In this document: piece by piece, positions 7,783 through 17,411 of the stretch | How the letters are laid out: each line of letters opens with the position of its first letter | Position numbering within the stretch: the stretch's first letter is position 1 | Assembly (NCBI GenBank): GCA_018711005.1 | Contig: DVIT01000011.1 | Location: 1-59,759, forward strand | Direction of reading: 5' to 3' | Source of the DNA: Candidatus Scybalocola faecigallinarum | GTDB lineage: Bacteria > Bacillota > Clostridia > Lachnospirales > Lachnospiraceae | Length of the DNA: 59,759 bases | Made by a program: the position numbers and the translations under genes | The notes under the pieces: generated by a model | Told to the model about the DNA's origin: nothing | Database searches by the model: none | The model's input: the letters and a program-made list of their open reading frames with translations, nothing else

Positions 7783-8904
7783 TTATAAAAGCACGTTTTC
7801 AATATATTGGATAATCTTTTTAACCTTATCCTTATGCATACTGTAGTAAATCCGGTTTTCCTTCCTCTGGACAGAAACAAGGCCGTTTTGGATCAGGGCG
7901 CTCATATGGTAGGAAATTGTCGCTGTGGTCAGGTTCATCTGGCGGGAAAGCTGGGCGCCGTAGGCCGGCTGATCTTTAATGGACATCATGATCTCCAGCT
8001 TGCTTTTATCGCTTAAAAGCTTAAAAAATTGCAGACATTCGTTCATCTGCCATTTTTCATTTTTTCCATGTTCAAAATCCAGATAAAAGCCATCACCAAA
8101 AATAATGCCAATGGAATAGTATTCATAAAGAACACGCTTATCCTTATCAGGAACTGAAAAGCTCATCTGGTTTGTGCTGATCAAACTGGGGGCCCACACG
8201 ATATCCCGGGAGCTGTTTTCACGCAGATCGATCTGATAAATATTTTTTATATCTTCAAGAACATCCCGCTCCCGGCACTGCCGGGTCCAATAGTCATGAA
8301 ATTCTTCAATGACCGGCGCCCACAGGGTACGGGTCTTTTCCAAAACCTTTTCCGCTTTTTTCATAAGCTGCACGATGGGTGTTAAATGTTCTTCCCAGGA
8401 CACAAAAGCAGAGAAGATCTGCCATTTGTCCTCCGGCTCAAGAGAGGTCTGATCCAGCCAGCGGCTGATCTGCCCAAGGCTTACTGCCTCGGCAGTATCC
8501 TCATTATTGTCATTGAAAGTTTCAATATCCAGAGTCCGGAAACGGAATGCCCGCTCCGGGGGCGTTTGTTTTTGGACATAATCCTCCAGAGTTTGGGCAG
8601 TTTCGTTCCAGTCCCACATTTCAAACAGGATGACGGCGTCGGCCAGACATAGCATCTTGTTGGAATAGAGGCGGAAATACTTTTCCACCTGCTCCATATC
8701 CTTTTTAAACGCCTTCTGGGCTTCTTTAACGATTTTATCCACTACAGCCAGACGCCGGTTAAGGGCGGGATTGGAAAGACTTTTTTCCACATTTTCCCGG
8801 GTCTGCAAAAAACCCTGAGGATATTGATCCGGCTGGGTAAGGCCAATGAGAAGCGCCCGTTCTTCTGCAATATAGTTAATATGATCACCGATTTTTATTT
8901 CCAT
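7783..8904 (-). CDS. ArsR-type winged-helix regulator with large N-terminal domain
   Basis: A protein of about 373 residues. Its last 90 residues form an ArsR-like winged helix (FFKLLSDKSKLEIMMSI, then LTTATISYHMSALIQNGLV as the recognition helix, then a beta wing with VQRKENRIYYS). The N-terminal 270 residues resemble a large helical sensor domain found in some Firmicutes ArsR-like proteins; no metal-binding ELCV(C/G)D site is visible. The open frame extends upstream to 8970, but GGAAAGGAG sits at ideal distance from ATG 8904 (MEIKIGDHINYI). It follows the exporter gene in the same orientation, so it probably controls that exporter and itself. Confidence 0.85.
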   Translation of the reverse strand: MEIKIGDHINYIAEERALLIGLTQPDQYPQGFLQTRENVEKSLSNPALNRRLAVVDKIVKEAQKAFKKDMEQVEKYFRLYSNKMLCLADAVILFEMWDWNETAQTLEDYVQKQTPPERAFRFRTLDIETFNDNNEDTAEAVSLGQISRWLDQTSLEPEDKWQIFSAFVSWEEHLTPIVQLMKKAEKVLEKTRTLWAPVIEEFHDYWTRQCRERDVLEDIKNIYQIDLRENSSRDIVWAPSLISTNQMSFSVPDKDKRVLYEYYSIGIIFGDGFYLDFEHGKNEKWQMNECLQFFKLLSDKSKLEIMMSIKDQPAYGAQLSRQMNLTTATISYHMSALIQNGLVSVQRKENRIYYSMHKDKVKKIIQYIENVLL

Positions 8905-8962
8905 AATATGACTCCTTTCCCGGCGAAAACGCTGTTTTCGGCGGCTGTGAATGGTAGCGGCG

Positions 8963-10282
8963 TTATTCAAATTTTACTTTTTTTACGGCAATGACAATGA
9001 AAAGCAGGATGCCAAGCACAGCGCCTGCCAGCAGGATGATGGTGGTTGGAATGTAAACGGCCAGGAATCCTGATAAAAATGAAAGCACCGGCATTGCCGA
9101 GACGGAGACAGCATTGTGGATTCCGCTGGCCCGTGATAAATATTTTTCATCCGTTGACTTAATAAACAAAACGCTAAAGCATGAGGAAAACACGGAAACA
9201 CTGGCGCCGATGAAAAATGCCACCAGGGCGACGATTATATAAGCAGCGGCAGGTGCTGCGGCAAAAAATTGTCCCACAGATAGCATAGCATAATTTATAC
9301 ATAAGATCAAACCGCTGGAGACTATAATGGTCCGCGAGTATATTTTTCGGCCGATATACGGATAGAGAAATCCGCCGATCAGGGTTCCTGCAGTCATGGC
9401 AACGTTAAAGGCACTTATAAGCATTACGCCCTGTCCCCAAACATCGGTAAGGATAGGGGTCATAAATGCGTTAAGGGGAACGAGCATGGCGTTGGCTGTG
9501 AATCCAAGAAGACAGAATTTTATAATGAGCGGATGCTCTTTAATGTAAGTAAGTCCTTCGTTCATAGACTTTTTATAATCCGCCCACCATAAAGCCAGGG
9601 AATTTGCTCCGGATGTTTTTTTGACAGGCACTTTGGTTTCGCTGTCAGTTTCACGTGCGTTTTCAGGACTTTGGGTATTAAAGGGATGGATAAAGCTGAT
9701 GATCCCGGCCGATATAAAGTAGGAGAGCATATCAATGCCCACGGCTGCAGGGATACCGAAAACGCCCAGGATGATGCCGGATAATCCGGTGCCGATCAAT
9801 TCCATGACTGTGGAAACGGTCCGATTTAAACCGCTGCCAAAGCTGTAGTAATCCATGTTAATGATCCGGGGAATAAAACCGATCCCGGCAGGTATCCGGA
9901 AGGATTCGGCACTGGAAATGGCTAATGCCAGTACGGCCAGCATCCAGGGGGTTAATACATCCAGAACATAGGTGATTGCCAGGACTGTGACAAGGAGACC
10001 GCGCAAAATATCTGTGATGATCATGACCTTTTTCTTATCCAGCTTTTCTACCCATACTGCAGCCAAAGGCTGGATCACCATGTTTGGAATCTGGTTCAGG
10101 CCAAAGACAACGGCCGACCAGGAAGCGCTTCCGGTCAGGGCATAGGTAAGCCAGGAAAATGTAATGGAATCAACAGCATCCCCGAAGCGGTTTACGGCAT
10201 CAGCCACAAGTAATTTCATATACTCTTTTTGGGTCAGCACATCCCGGTATCCGATTTTTGCAGGTTCTTTTTGTGTATTCAT
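8963..10282 (-). CDS. MFS exporter, DHA3 (macrolide-efflux) type
   Basis: A 439-residue transporter with about twelve membrane segments. The pattern is that of the MFS_3/DHA3 group that includes EntS and macrolide efflux proteins: an N-terminal LLVADAVNRFGDAVDSITFSW, a loop-2/3 region with VEKLDKKKVMIITDILRG, and a matching second half after a cytoplasmic loop (about 200-235). It starts at ATG 10282 with a TGAGGCG Shine-Dalgarno site. The ArsR-like regulator lies immediately downstream. Export of a drug-like or toxic compound is expected for the family, but the substrate cannot be read. Confidence 0.85.
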   Translation of the reverse strand: MNTQKEPAKIGYRDVLTQKEYMKLLVADAVNRFGDAVDSITFSWLTYALTGSASWSAVVFGLNQIPNMVIQPLAAVWVEKLDKKKVMIITDILRGLLVTVLAITYVLDVLTPWMLAVLALAISSAESFRIPAGIGFIPRIINMDYYSFGSGLNRTVSTVMELIGTGLSGIILGVFGIPAAVGIDMLSYFISAGIISFIHPFNTQSPENARETDSETKVPVKKTSGANSLALWWADYKKSMNEGLTYIKEHPLIIKFCLLGFTANAMLVPLNAFMTPILTDVWGQGVMLISAFNVAMTAGTLIGGFLYPYIGRKIYSRTIIVSSGLILCINYAMLSVGQFFAAAPAAAYIIVALVAFFIGASVSVFSSCFSVLFIKSTDEKYLSRASGIHNAVSVSAMPVLSFLSGFLAVYIPTTIILLAGAVLGILLFIVIAVKKVKFE

Positions 10283-10305
10283 AGCATCGCCTCAATTCAA
10301 TATAA

Positions 10306-10396
10306 GATAATTATTACATATGTTGCTAGATATATACCTGATATTGTTGTAACATATTATTTGATAGATGTCAATATAGAATGTTATATAATTATC
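10306..10396. promoter_or_regulatory. AT-rich divergent control region with weak dyads
   Basis: The gap between the exporter and the YfcC gene is very AT-rich. GATAATTAT (10306-10314) is repeated in inverted orientation as ATAATTATC (10388-10396), and several ATATGTT/AACATAT motifs lie between. These are plausible binding sites for the ArsR-like regulator, but AT-rich DNA yields such repeats by chance. Confidence 0.3.
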
Positions 10397-10474
10397 TAAT
10401 AAATGGCTGCTTGATCCCCGGAACGGTTTAACCCGAACATTAACCTAAAAATGTAATATTCATGGAATTATCTA

Positions 10475-10503
10475 TTGTGTATTTTTATGCAATATGTTAC
10501 TAT
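10475..10503 (+). promoter_or_regulatory. Promoter of the YfcC-iadA operon
   Basis: TTGTGT (10475-10480) and TACTAT (10498-10503) are 17 bases apart, 36 bases before the YfcC-type gene. Confidence 0.6.
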
Positions 10504-10539
10504 AGTGACTGCATATTTATTAAAAAGGAGATATGAGTT

Positions 10540-12288
10540 ATGTTATGGAAAAAGAAAAGGGGGACCGCTGCTTCGGCTAAACGAGATCTGACTAAGATCA
10601 AAACGCCCCATACTTATGCGATTATCTTTTTTGTAGTTCTTGCATGTTGGATTCTGACCTATTTGATTCCTGCAGGTAAGTTCAGTACACACACCATTGA
10701 GTATACGGATGCTAATGGAGAGACGGCTACAAGGACTGTGCTTATGGCAGATACCTTCCGGTACAGCTATAATCTGGATACGGATTTTGTGGCAAACGCT
10801 TTAAATGAGATCCGTCAGGATTCTGCGCTTATGGAAGAATTAGAGGTGGATGAACAGGCACTTGCGGATTTGATGGAAACCGATTCTTCCCAGTGGACTC
10901 AAGCAGATCTGGACGGGGTTGGTCTCAACGATGATGAGATGTATAGCCTGTATGGTGAAGACTTTTATGATACCAGTAAAAAGCTCCACAAAACGGCAAA
11001 TGTTTGGGGAACAGAGGATTTTGGAGGCTTTGGTTTCCTGAATTATGTTTTTGAGGGACTTGTCAGCGGAGACCGTTCCGGTTCTGCTGTAGGTATTTGC
11101 GCCCTGATCCTTGTCGTTGGCGGAGCCTTTGGTATTATTATGAAAACCGGTGCCATAGATGCAGGTATTTACGCATTTATTAAGAAAACCAAGGGGCTGG
11201 AGCGGCTGGCGCTGCCTTTGCTGTTTGTTTTGTTTTCTCTGGGGGGCGCAACTTTTGGTATGGCGGAGGAATGTATTCCCTTTGCTATGATCATGGTGCC
11301 TTTTGTCATTGCATTAGGTTATGACTCTATTGTGGCCGTGACAGTGACTTATGTGGCTTCCCAGGTGGGAAATGCAGCCTCCTGGATGAGTCCTTTTTCT
11401 GTAGCAGTGGCCCAGGGTATTGCCGGTATTCCGGTGCTGTCAGGCGCCACCTTCCGTTTGATCATGTGGGTGCTGGTGACACTGGGAGCAGCGGCCTTTA
11501 TGATGGTTTACGCTGAGCGGATCCGCAAGCATCCGGATAAATCCGTGGTTTATGGAGGAGACGCCTACTTCCGTGAGCGTCTGGACGCTGTGACAGAAGA
11601 AGAAAAAGAGTTTAATCTGGGCCACAAGCTGGTGCTTTTGGAAATGCTGGCAGTGCTTATCTGGATCATCTGGGGCGTGACTCAGAGAGGTTTTTATATT
11701 CCGGAGATTGCTTCCCAGTTTTTTGTTATGGGATTTGTGGCCGGTGTGACAGCTATTATCTTTAAGTTAAATGGAATGACTATTAACAGTATGGCTTCTG
11801 CGTTTCAGGGCGGTGTATCGGATCTGGCCGGTACTGCTGTCGTTGTAGGTATGGCGAAGGGCATCCTTCTTGTTTTGGGCGGTTCTGATGCAGATATGCC
11901 ATCCACATTAAATACTATTCTTCATGGTATTGGCACAGTACTCCAGGGGGTTCCGGCATTTATCGGCGCCTGGTTTATGTACATATTCCAAAGCTTGTTT
12001 AATCTGGTGGTTACATCCAATTCCGGACAGGCTGCTTTGACTATGCCCATTATGGCGCCTTTATCTGATCTGGTAGGGGTGCCCAGACAGATCGCTGTTT
12101 TGGCTTATCAGCTTGGCGCAGGTTTTGTGGATGCCTTTACCCCGGTATCCGCCAGCCTGATCGGCGTACTTGGCGTTGCCCGGATCGAGTGGGGAAAATG
12201 GGCCAAGTTCCAGATCAAGATGCAGGCCTTTTTCTTCCTCATGGGTACAGTGATCATTGCCATTGCTGTAGCCATAAACTTCCAGTAA
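10540..12288 (+). CDS. YfcC/DcuC-type carboxylate or peptide-amino-acid carrier
   Basis: A 582-residue membrane protein of the YfcC family (ion-transporter superfamily, related to anaerobic C4-dicarboxylate carriers). It has a first membrane helix (TYAIIFFVVLACWILTYLIP) preceded by the family motif KIKTPHTY. An acidic extracytoplasmic insert follows (about 45-155), then about eleven further helices with the conserved GATFGMAEECIPF and TSNSGQAALTMPI re-entrant signatures. AAAGGAG precedes the ATG. The next gene encodes an isoaspartyl dipeptidase. Import of dipeptides, aspartate-like acids or amino acids for that enzyme is a reasonable inference. Confidence 0.88.
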   Translation: MLWKKKRGTAASAKRDLTKIKTPHTYAIIFFVVLACWILTYLIPAGKFSTHTIEYTDANGETATRTVLMADTFRYSYNLDTDFVANALNEIRQDSALMEELEVDEQALADLMETDSSQWTQADLDGVGLNDDEMYSLYGEDFYDTSKKLHKTANVWGTEDFGGFGFLNYVFEGLVSGDRSGSAVGICALILVVGGAFGIIMKTGAIDAGIYAFIKKTKGLERLALPLLFVLFSLGGATFGMAEECIPFAMIMVPFVIALGYDSIVAVTVTYVASQVGNAASWMSPFSVAVAQGIAGIPVLSGATFRLIMWVLVTLGAAAFMMVYAERIRKHPDKSVVYGGDAYFRERLDAVTEEEKEFNLGHKLVLLEMLAVLIWIIWGVTQRGFYIPEIASQFFVMGFVAGVTAIIFKLNGMTINSMASAFQGGVSDLAGTAVVVGMAKGILLVLGGSDADMPSTLNTILHGIGTVLQGVPAFIGAWFMYIFQSLFNLVVTSNSGQAALTMPIMAPLSDLVGVPRQIAVLAYQLGAGFVDAFTPVSASLIGVLGVARIEWGKWAKFQIKMQAFFFLMGTVIIAIAVAINFQ

Positions 12289-12320
12289 ATCAATGGTTTG
12301 TGAAATAAAGGAGGATGGAT

Positions 12321-13514
12321 GTGGCCATGGTGACCATCATCAGAAATGCCAGTGTTTATCAGCCGGAATATGCCGGTGAAAAGGATATTCTTATTTTAGG
12401 AGATAAGATTGCCGCCATTGGGGAAAATCTTCGGGCGGATTTTGGCGGCTGGGTAAAAGTGGAGGAAATTAATGGCCGGGATATGGCCGCAGTCCCTGGA
12501 TTTATTGACAGTCATGAGCATATTTTAGGCGGCGGCGGTGAAGGCGGCTTTCATACAAGGACGCCGGAAGCGTCCCTGAAAGATCTGATTTTAAATGGGA
12601 TTACCACTGTGGTAGGGTGTATTGGAACCGATGGGACAGGCAGAGATATGACAGCCCTTCTGGCCAAGGCCCATGGTTTGGAAAATGAAGGGATTACTGC
12701 ATTTGCTTATACAGGGTCCTACCAGGTGCCTGTACATACCCTTACAGACAGCCTGATGAAAGATATAATGATGCTGGATAAAGTAATCGGTGTGGGAGAG
12801 ATTGCTATTTCCGACCACCGGTCTTCCCAGCCGACTTTTGAAGAATTTGCCCGGATCGCGGCAGATACCCGGGTGGCGGGGATGCTGTCAGGAAAAGCAG
12901 GTATTGTGAATGTCCACCTTGGGGACAGCCCAAGAAAGCTGGACTTGATCTGGAGGGTGATCCGGGAAACAGAAATTCCGGCTTCCCAGTTTCTTCCTAC
13001 TCATGTAAATCGCAATGCGGCTTTGTTTGATGAGTGTCTTGATTTTGCCCGGGAAGGGGGAACCATTGATTTTACGGGAAATGAGGATATTGATTACTGG
13101 GAAACCATTTGTGATGAGGTCCGTGTGTGTAAAGGCATACGCCGGCTTCTTGACCTGGGAATTTCCAGTGACCGCTTTACTATTTCCTCCGATGGCCAGG
13201 GAAGCCTTCCCATTTTTAATCAAAAAGGGGAGTATGAGGGGATCGGCATTGGCAAGGCGTCATGCCTGCTTAAGGAAATCCGGGAATGTGTCCAGAAGGA
13301 GGATATTCCTTTGGAGATTGCCATTAAAGGAATCACATCCAACCCGGCGGCCATTTTAAAGCTGGAAAATAAGGGACATATTAAAGAAGGTTTTGACGGG
13401 GACATCTGCCTGCTGACTCGGGATACACTGGAATTAAAGACAGTGATTGCCAAAGGCCGGATCATGGTCAGAGACGGCGTGCAGCAGGTGTTTGGCACAT
13501 TTGACGGACGGTAG
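12321..13514 (+). CDS. iadA: Isoaspartyl (beta-aspartyl) dipeptidase
   Basis: A zinc amidohydrolase of about 395 residues that splits beta-aspartyl dipeptides formed by protein ageing. The metal ligands of the fold are visible: the HxH pair in FIDSHEHILGGGGEGG, His in IVNVHLGDS, His in LPTHVNRN, and the catalytic Asp in TISSDGQGSLP. A glycine-rich loop and the TRTPE motif are typical of IadA. The start is ambiguous: GGAGG ends at 12314, an ATG abuts it at 12315, a GTG follows at 12321 (best SD spacing) and ATG 12327 would give the usual MVTIIRNASVY start. It is co-transcribed with the YfcC-type carrier. Confidence 0.92.
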   Translation: MAMVTIIRNASVYQPEYAGEKDILILGDKIAAIGENLRADFGGWVKVEEINGRDMAAVPGFIDSHEHILGGGGEGGFHTRTPEASLKDLILNGITTVVGCIGTDGTGRDMTALLAKAHGLENEGITAFAYTGSYQVPVHTLTDSLMKDIMMLDKVIGVGEIAISDHRSSQPTFEEFARIAADTRVAGMLSGKAGIVNVHLGDSPRKLDLIWRVIRETEIPASQFLPTHVNRNAALFDECLDFAREGGTIDFTGNEDIDYWETICDEVRVCKGIRRLLDLGISSDRFTISSDGQGSLPIFNQKGEYEGIGIGKASCLLKEIRECVQKEDIPLEIAIKGITSNPAAILKLENKGHIKEGFDGDICLLTRDTLELKTVIAKGRIMVRDGVQQVFGTFDGR

Positions 13515-13588
13515 GCGACAGGTGCCAGCGATGCCTGTTGAATACCCAACGGCGTGCAGACTTGCTTTAGTATAAACATGTTTTTTTC

Positions 13589-13628
13589 GCGGAGGCAGAC
13601 GCTTGGCAGCGTTTGCCTCTGCTTTTTT
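13589..13628 (+). terminator. Intrinsic terminator after iadA
   Basis: A 15-bp stem with wobble pairs (GCGGAGGCAGACGCT against AGCGTTTGCCTCTGC) with loop TGGC is followed by six T residues (13623-13628). Confidence 0.88.
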
Positions 13629-13714
13629 ATAGAGCTTATTGTGTTTATCTTTGCTTAGTTTGTATAGGGGAATGCCGGGCGATATTCCTTCCGGTACATT
13701 CCCGCAAATGTTTC

Positions 13715-13743
13715 TTGAAAAACCTCACTGCATGGGATATGAT
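13715..13743 (+). promoter_or_regulatory. Promoter of the zinc-ribbon/ABC operon
   Basis: TTGAAA (13715-13720) and TATGAT (13738-13743) with a 17-base spacer lie about 50 bases upstream of the start at 13795. A second weaker pair, TTGTGT (13639) and TATAGG (13663), lies further upstream. Confidence 0.5.
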
Positions 13744-13794
13744 GAACATATAAAGTCAGCAGAAAGTCAATCGAATTTCAGGGAGGAGGATCAT

Positions 13795-15489
13795 ATGTTT
13801 TGTAAAAATTGCGGCACACAGTTAAATGATGATGTAAAGTTTTGTCCCCGATGCGGTACGCCAGTGATGCATCCCCGGAAAAGCTCTGACACTGTGGGAA
13901 CCGGCCCGGATTTTCAGCAGCAGTCCTGGCAGCAAGGACAGTGGAACCAGGCACCCCAGTCGGGGCCGGAAGCGCCAAAGACGAAGAAAAGATCCAAGAA
14001 GGTTGTGATCATTCCGGCAGTGTGTGTGGCAGCTGTGGCGGTGATCGGAGTCGGCGTGTTTGCCATGACCCGGACCAATTTCTTTAAGTCCCGTTTTTCA
14101 AGTCCGGCGTCGTATTACGCAGATGTGGAGCAGGAGGCGATGAATAAGGCTGCTGAGCAGGCGGAACGATCTCAGGATTATCTGAATCAGCTTACCGGAT
14201 TTAAGGCAAATTTTACCATAGAAGATGCGGGGCTGGCGCTGTTTGGCGCTGCAGGTTATGATATGACGGATGCTTTAAATGGGCTAAAAGAACTGGAGCT
14301 ATCTTATTCACAAGGAACTTCCGGTCATTTATGGGGCTCTCAGATCACATTGTCATCAGGGGATATTTCTCTTATGACACTAAATTCGGTGATAGATGAA
14401 AATACAGGGGATTTTTATGCCAAGATCCCGGAATTATCCCCGGATTATTTAATGTGGGCGGCAGAAGATATGGCGGCAGCGTATGGTGGAGATCCTCAGG
14501 AGACATTTTCTAATATGATGCTTCCGGAAAGCTTTCAGCTGTCACCCATGATCAGCAGGTATGGGGAAATCCTTTTGGAGTATTCGGATGACGTGAGCCG
14601 GGAAAATAGTGTTATTACAGTGAATGAACTGGAACAGGATGCTATCTGCCTTACCGTGACCTATGACAGCCAGAGCCTGGAGAATATGGCCAGAGCTTGT
14701 ATGGAGACTATGAAAACCGATCCTCAGTTAAAAGAACTGCTCCTTTGGAGCGGAGCCTATGCTTATGAGGTGAATGGCTACGGCACTGCTGAGGATTATT
14801 ATAATGAATTTATTGACAGCCTGACGGAATCTATTGAGAATATGGGAGAAATTCCGTCAGATGTCTATGCAACGATGAATGTGTGGGTAGATTCTGATGG
14901 GGAAATCATCGGCCGGACTCTGGATATGACTCAAAACGGAGAAAGCATCCAGGTATTTTCATATCTTACGGCTGTCAGCCACGGTCAGTTCGCGTCGGAT
15001 ATGGTGATTTCTGATGACAGCGGAAATAACCTTATTTTGACAGGCTCAGGAACTTTAGATGGCAATGTGGCAGATGGAAGTTTTACTTTAACAGGAACCA
15101 ATGTGCCTGTACTGACTATTGATGTCCATGATTTTAATCTGGATCAGAGGGATAAGGGGTATATTAATGGCACCTTTGTTTTTTCCCAGACCGGAGATCC
15201 GCAGATGGAAAATTACAGTTTGTCCGTAAGCTGTGCGTCTGATGCTGACACAATGGATCTATCCTTATCCATGCTTAGTAATGATGTATCTTTGGGAGCA
15301 TTAAACGTATCCTTTAATCAGGAAAAATACAGTCCAGTTCTGCCGGAGGGACAGTATGCATATCGTATTGCAGATCCCGATGACCTGGAGGAATATGCAG
15401 CAAATCTTGATGTGGACGGTTTTATGTCCGGACTGATGCAAAACGCCTTTTTGAAATTTGTATTGGAGGCTTCCGGTTATGTTTACTAA
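13795..15489 (+). CDS. Zinc-ribbon, single-pass membrane protein
   Basis: A 564-residue protein. It starts with a double-zinc-ribbon (MFCKNCGTQLNDDVKFCPRCG, two CxxC pairs), then a Gln/Pro-rich linker, a basic stop (KTKKRSKK) and one membrane helix (VVIIPAVCVAAVAVIGVGVF, about 66-85). A large extracytoplasmic region of about 470 acidic residues follows and resembles uncharacterised Firmicutes beta-rich domains. The frame is open further upstream, but GGGAGGAGG fits ATG 13795. The 3' end overlaps the ABC ATPase gene by 11 bases, which ties it to the exporter. A role in sensing or assisting that exporter is possible. Zinc-ribbon proteins of this layout are common in Clostridia without assigned function. 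Confidence 0.8.
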   Translation: MFCKNCGTQLNDDVKFCPRCGTPVMHPRKSSDTVGTGPDFQQQSWQQGQWNQAPQSGPEAPKTKKRSKKVVIIPAVCVAAVAVIGVGVFAMTRTNFFKSRFSSPASYYADVEQEAMNKAAEQAERSQDYLNQLTGFKANFTIEDAGLALFGAAGYDMTDALNGLKELELSYSQGTSGHLWGSQITLSSGDISLMTLNSVIDENTGDFYAKIPELSPDYLMWAAEDMAAAYGGDPQETFSNMMLPESFQLSPMISRYGEILLEYSDDVSRENSVITVNELEQDAICLTVTYDSQSLENMARACMETMKTDPQLKELLLWSGAYAYEVNGYGTAEDYYNEFIDSLTESIENMGEIPSDVYATMNVWVDSDGEIIGRTLDMTQNGESIQVFSYLTAVSHGQFASDMVISDDSGNNLILTGSGTLDGNVADGSFTLTGTNVPVLTIDVHDFNLDQRDKGYINGTFVFSQTGDPQMENYSLSVSCASDADTMDLSLSMLSNDVSLGALNVSFNQEKYSPVLPEGQYAYRIADPDDLEEYAANLDVDGFMSGLMQNAFLKFVLEASGYVY

Positions 15490-16165
15490 TCATCCTGAAG
15501 CAAAGATACACAACCTTTCCAAAGGTTTCGGAAAAAAAGTGATCCTGGATCAGCTGTCCCTGGATATTTATCCGGGAACCTGTACGGGGATCCTTGGAGA
15601 AAACGGGTGCGGAAAGTCTACATTTTTATCTGTTTTGGCAGGAACAGTAAAGGCGGATCAGGGAAGCTTTTTTCTAAGAGATAAGGATTTGTTTAAGGAG
15701 CCTGGACTGCGGCGCAAACATGTGGGCTATGTTCCCCAGGGGACCCCGTTAATGGATGAACTGACGGCCATGGATCATTTGCGGCTGTGGTATCCGGGGA
15801 AAAAGGAAATTTATAAGGAGCTGGAGGACGGTGTTTTAGGAATGCTGGGCATTGGGGACTTTTTAAAGGTTCCTGTGTCCCGCATGTCCGGAGGAATGAA
15901 AAAACGTCTGAGCATTGGCTGCGCTGTGGCGGATCATCCGGAAATCCTTTTGCTGGACGAGCCGTCGGCGGCCCTGGATCTGATCTGCAAGGAGCGGATC
16001 AGCGTGTATTTATCCCAGTTTAAGGCCCGGGGTGGGATGATCCTTCTGACGACCCACGACATACAGGAGCTTCCCCTGTGCGACCGTCTGTTTATTTTAA
16101 AACAGGGAAAGCTGGCGCCATACCATTATGACGGAAATTATCACCGTCTGGCAGGCAGCTTGTAG
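15479..16165 (+). CDS. ABC transporter ATP-binding subunit
   Basis: A 228-residue ATPase with Walker A (GENGCGKST), Q-loop (GYVPQGTPL), signature (SRMSGGMKKR), Walker B (ILLLDEPSAALD) and switch His (LLTTHD). The composition fits DrrA/CcmA-type exporter ATPases. ATG 15479 has GGAGG nine bases upstream; an alternative TTG at 15458 lacks such a site. It overlaps the preceding zinc-ribbon gene and is followed closely by two ABC-2 permeases, so one complete exporter is encoded. Confidence 0.92.
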   Translation: MFTNHPEAKIHNLSKGFGKKVILDQLSLDIYPGTCTGILGENGCGKSTFLSVLAGTVKADQGSFFLRDKDLFKEPGLRRKHVGYVPQGTPLMDELTAMDHLRLWYPGKKEIYKELEDGVLGMLGIGDFLKVPVSRMSGGMKKRLSIGCAVADHPEILLLDEPSAALDLICKERISVYLSQFKARGGMILLTTHDIQELPLCDRLFILKQGKLAPYHYDGNYHRLAGSL

Positions 16166-16174
16166 GAGGCAGCC

Positions 16175-17395
16175 ATGAGATATTTTCAGGCACAGATAAA
16201 ACGGACAGGCCGTTATTTTTTTCCTGTATGTGTAACCATGGGGGCATTGATCCTGGTTTTAGGGCTGATCTGCGGGGTGCAGTTTACTGCCCGGTTTCAT
16301 TCAGAAAACCGGCAAAAGCTTAAATTAGCCATTACCGGGGATGCCTCGGATGATTTTTTTCAGCTTGGGATCAATGTTCTTGAGGAAATGGATGCCTCCC
16401 GTTATACCGTGGAATTTGTTCAAATGGATGAAGCTTCGGCCAAAAGAGCTTTGGAAAACCAGGAAATTTCCGGGTATCTGCTGATCCCGGATCAGTTTGT
16501 CCAATCAGTTATGAGTGGTGAAAACAAAAAAATTACTGTTGTGGTGGGGTATGGCCGGTACGATGTGGCCACCCTTCTTGTGGAGGAGCTGGCAAAAATC
16601 GTATCTTCCATGATTACAGAAAGCCAGGCAGGCATTTACGCCTATACAGACTGGGCCAGAGCCAATGGAGCGGATGAAAATCTTAATGAGGATGTTTTGC
16701 GGCTGAACCTGGAGTATTTTAACATTATTCTTCCGAGAAATAACATGTACGCCATGGATACGCCGGATTCCCAGGCAGTGATTTCTCTTGGAGGGTATTA
16801 TTTTTCCGCGGTTTTTTTGCTCCTGTTTATGTTTATGGGGATCACCGGAGCGCCTATTATGATCCGGAAGGACAGGTCTTTATATCAGCTTATGGCGGTG
16901 CGTGGGTGCGGGAGCATTTCCCAGGTTTTATCTGAATATGGCGCCTGGTGTCTGCTGATGCTTGTGTTTTATGTGATTATTTCCGCCGGGGCAGGGATCC
17001 TGGAAATGTTTTTGCGGGTGATACCGGAGCTGGATGGAGGATCATGGGCAGAGAGGGCGGAAATATTTGCGGCCATGGCCCTGATGATCCCTGTGCTGGC
17101 AGCCATGCATTTCTTTTTGTATCAGCTGACAGGGAATCTTATTGGCGGCGTTCTTCTTGGATTTTGTGTGTACATGGGTCTGGGGTATTTATCCGGATGC
17201 TTTTATCCTTTGTCATTTTTTCCGGAAACGGTCCAGGAAGTGTCCAATGTCCTTCCCCCGGGATTGATCATGGAATATATCCAGGATCTTTTGACAGGCA
17301 CCGCGGTGGGAAGCAGTATTTTAGGACTTGCGGCATGGACGCTGGTGTTTTTGGCAGGAGCATGGGGGATCCGGAGCCTGCGGATCCGGCCATGA
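16175..17395 (+). CDS. ABC-2 type permease, first subunit
   Basis: A 406-residue permease with one N-terminal membrane helix (about 14-38, VCVTMGALILVLGLICGVQF). An extracytoplasmic domain follows (about 40-205), then five C-terminal helices including AVFLLLFMFMGITGAPIMI. This one-plus-five layout is that of ABC-2 exporters of the YhgE/YhaP type. It lies nine bases after the ATPase and is followed by a second, similar permease, so a heterodimeric channel is likely. The substrate is unknown. Confidence 0.85.
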   Translation: MRYFQAQIKRTGRYFFPVCVTMGALILVLGLICGVQFTARFHSENRQKLKLAITGDASDDFFQLGINVLEEMDASRYTVEFVQMDEASAKRALENQEISGYLLIPDQFVQSVMSGENKKITVVVGYGRYDVATLLVEELAKIVSSMITESQAGIYAYTDWARANGADENLNEDVLRLNLEYFNIILPRNNMYAMDTPDSQAVISLGGYYFSAVFLLLFMFMGITGAPIMIRKDRSLYQLMAVRGCGSISQVLSEYGAWCLLMLVFYVIISAGAGILEMFLRVIPELDGGSWAERAEIFAAMALMIPVLAAMHFFLYQLTGNLIGGVLLGFCVYMGLGYLSGCFYPLSFFPETVQEVSNVLPPGLIMEYIQDLLTGTAVGSSILGLAAWTLVFLAGAWGIRSLRIRP

Positions 17396-17411
17396 GGATA
17401 GGAGCGTCGTG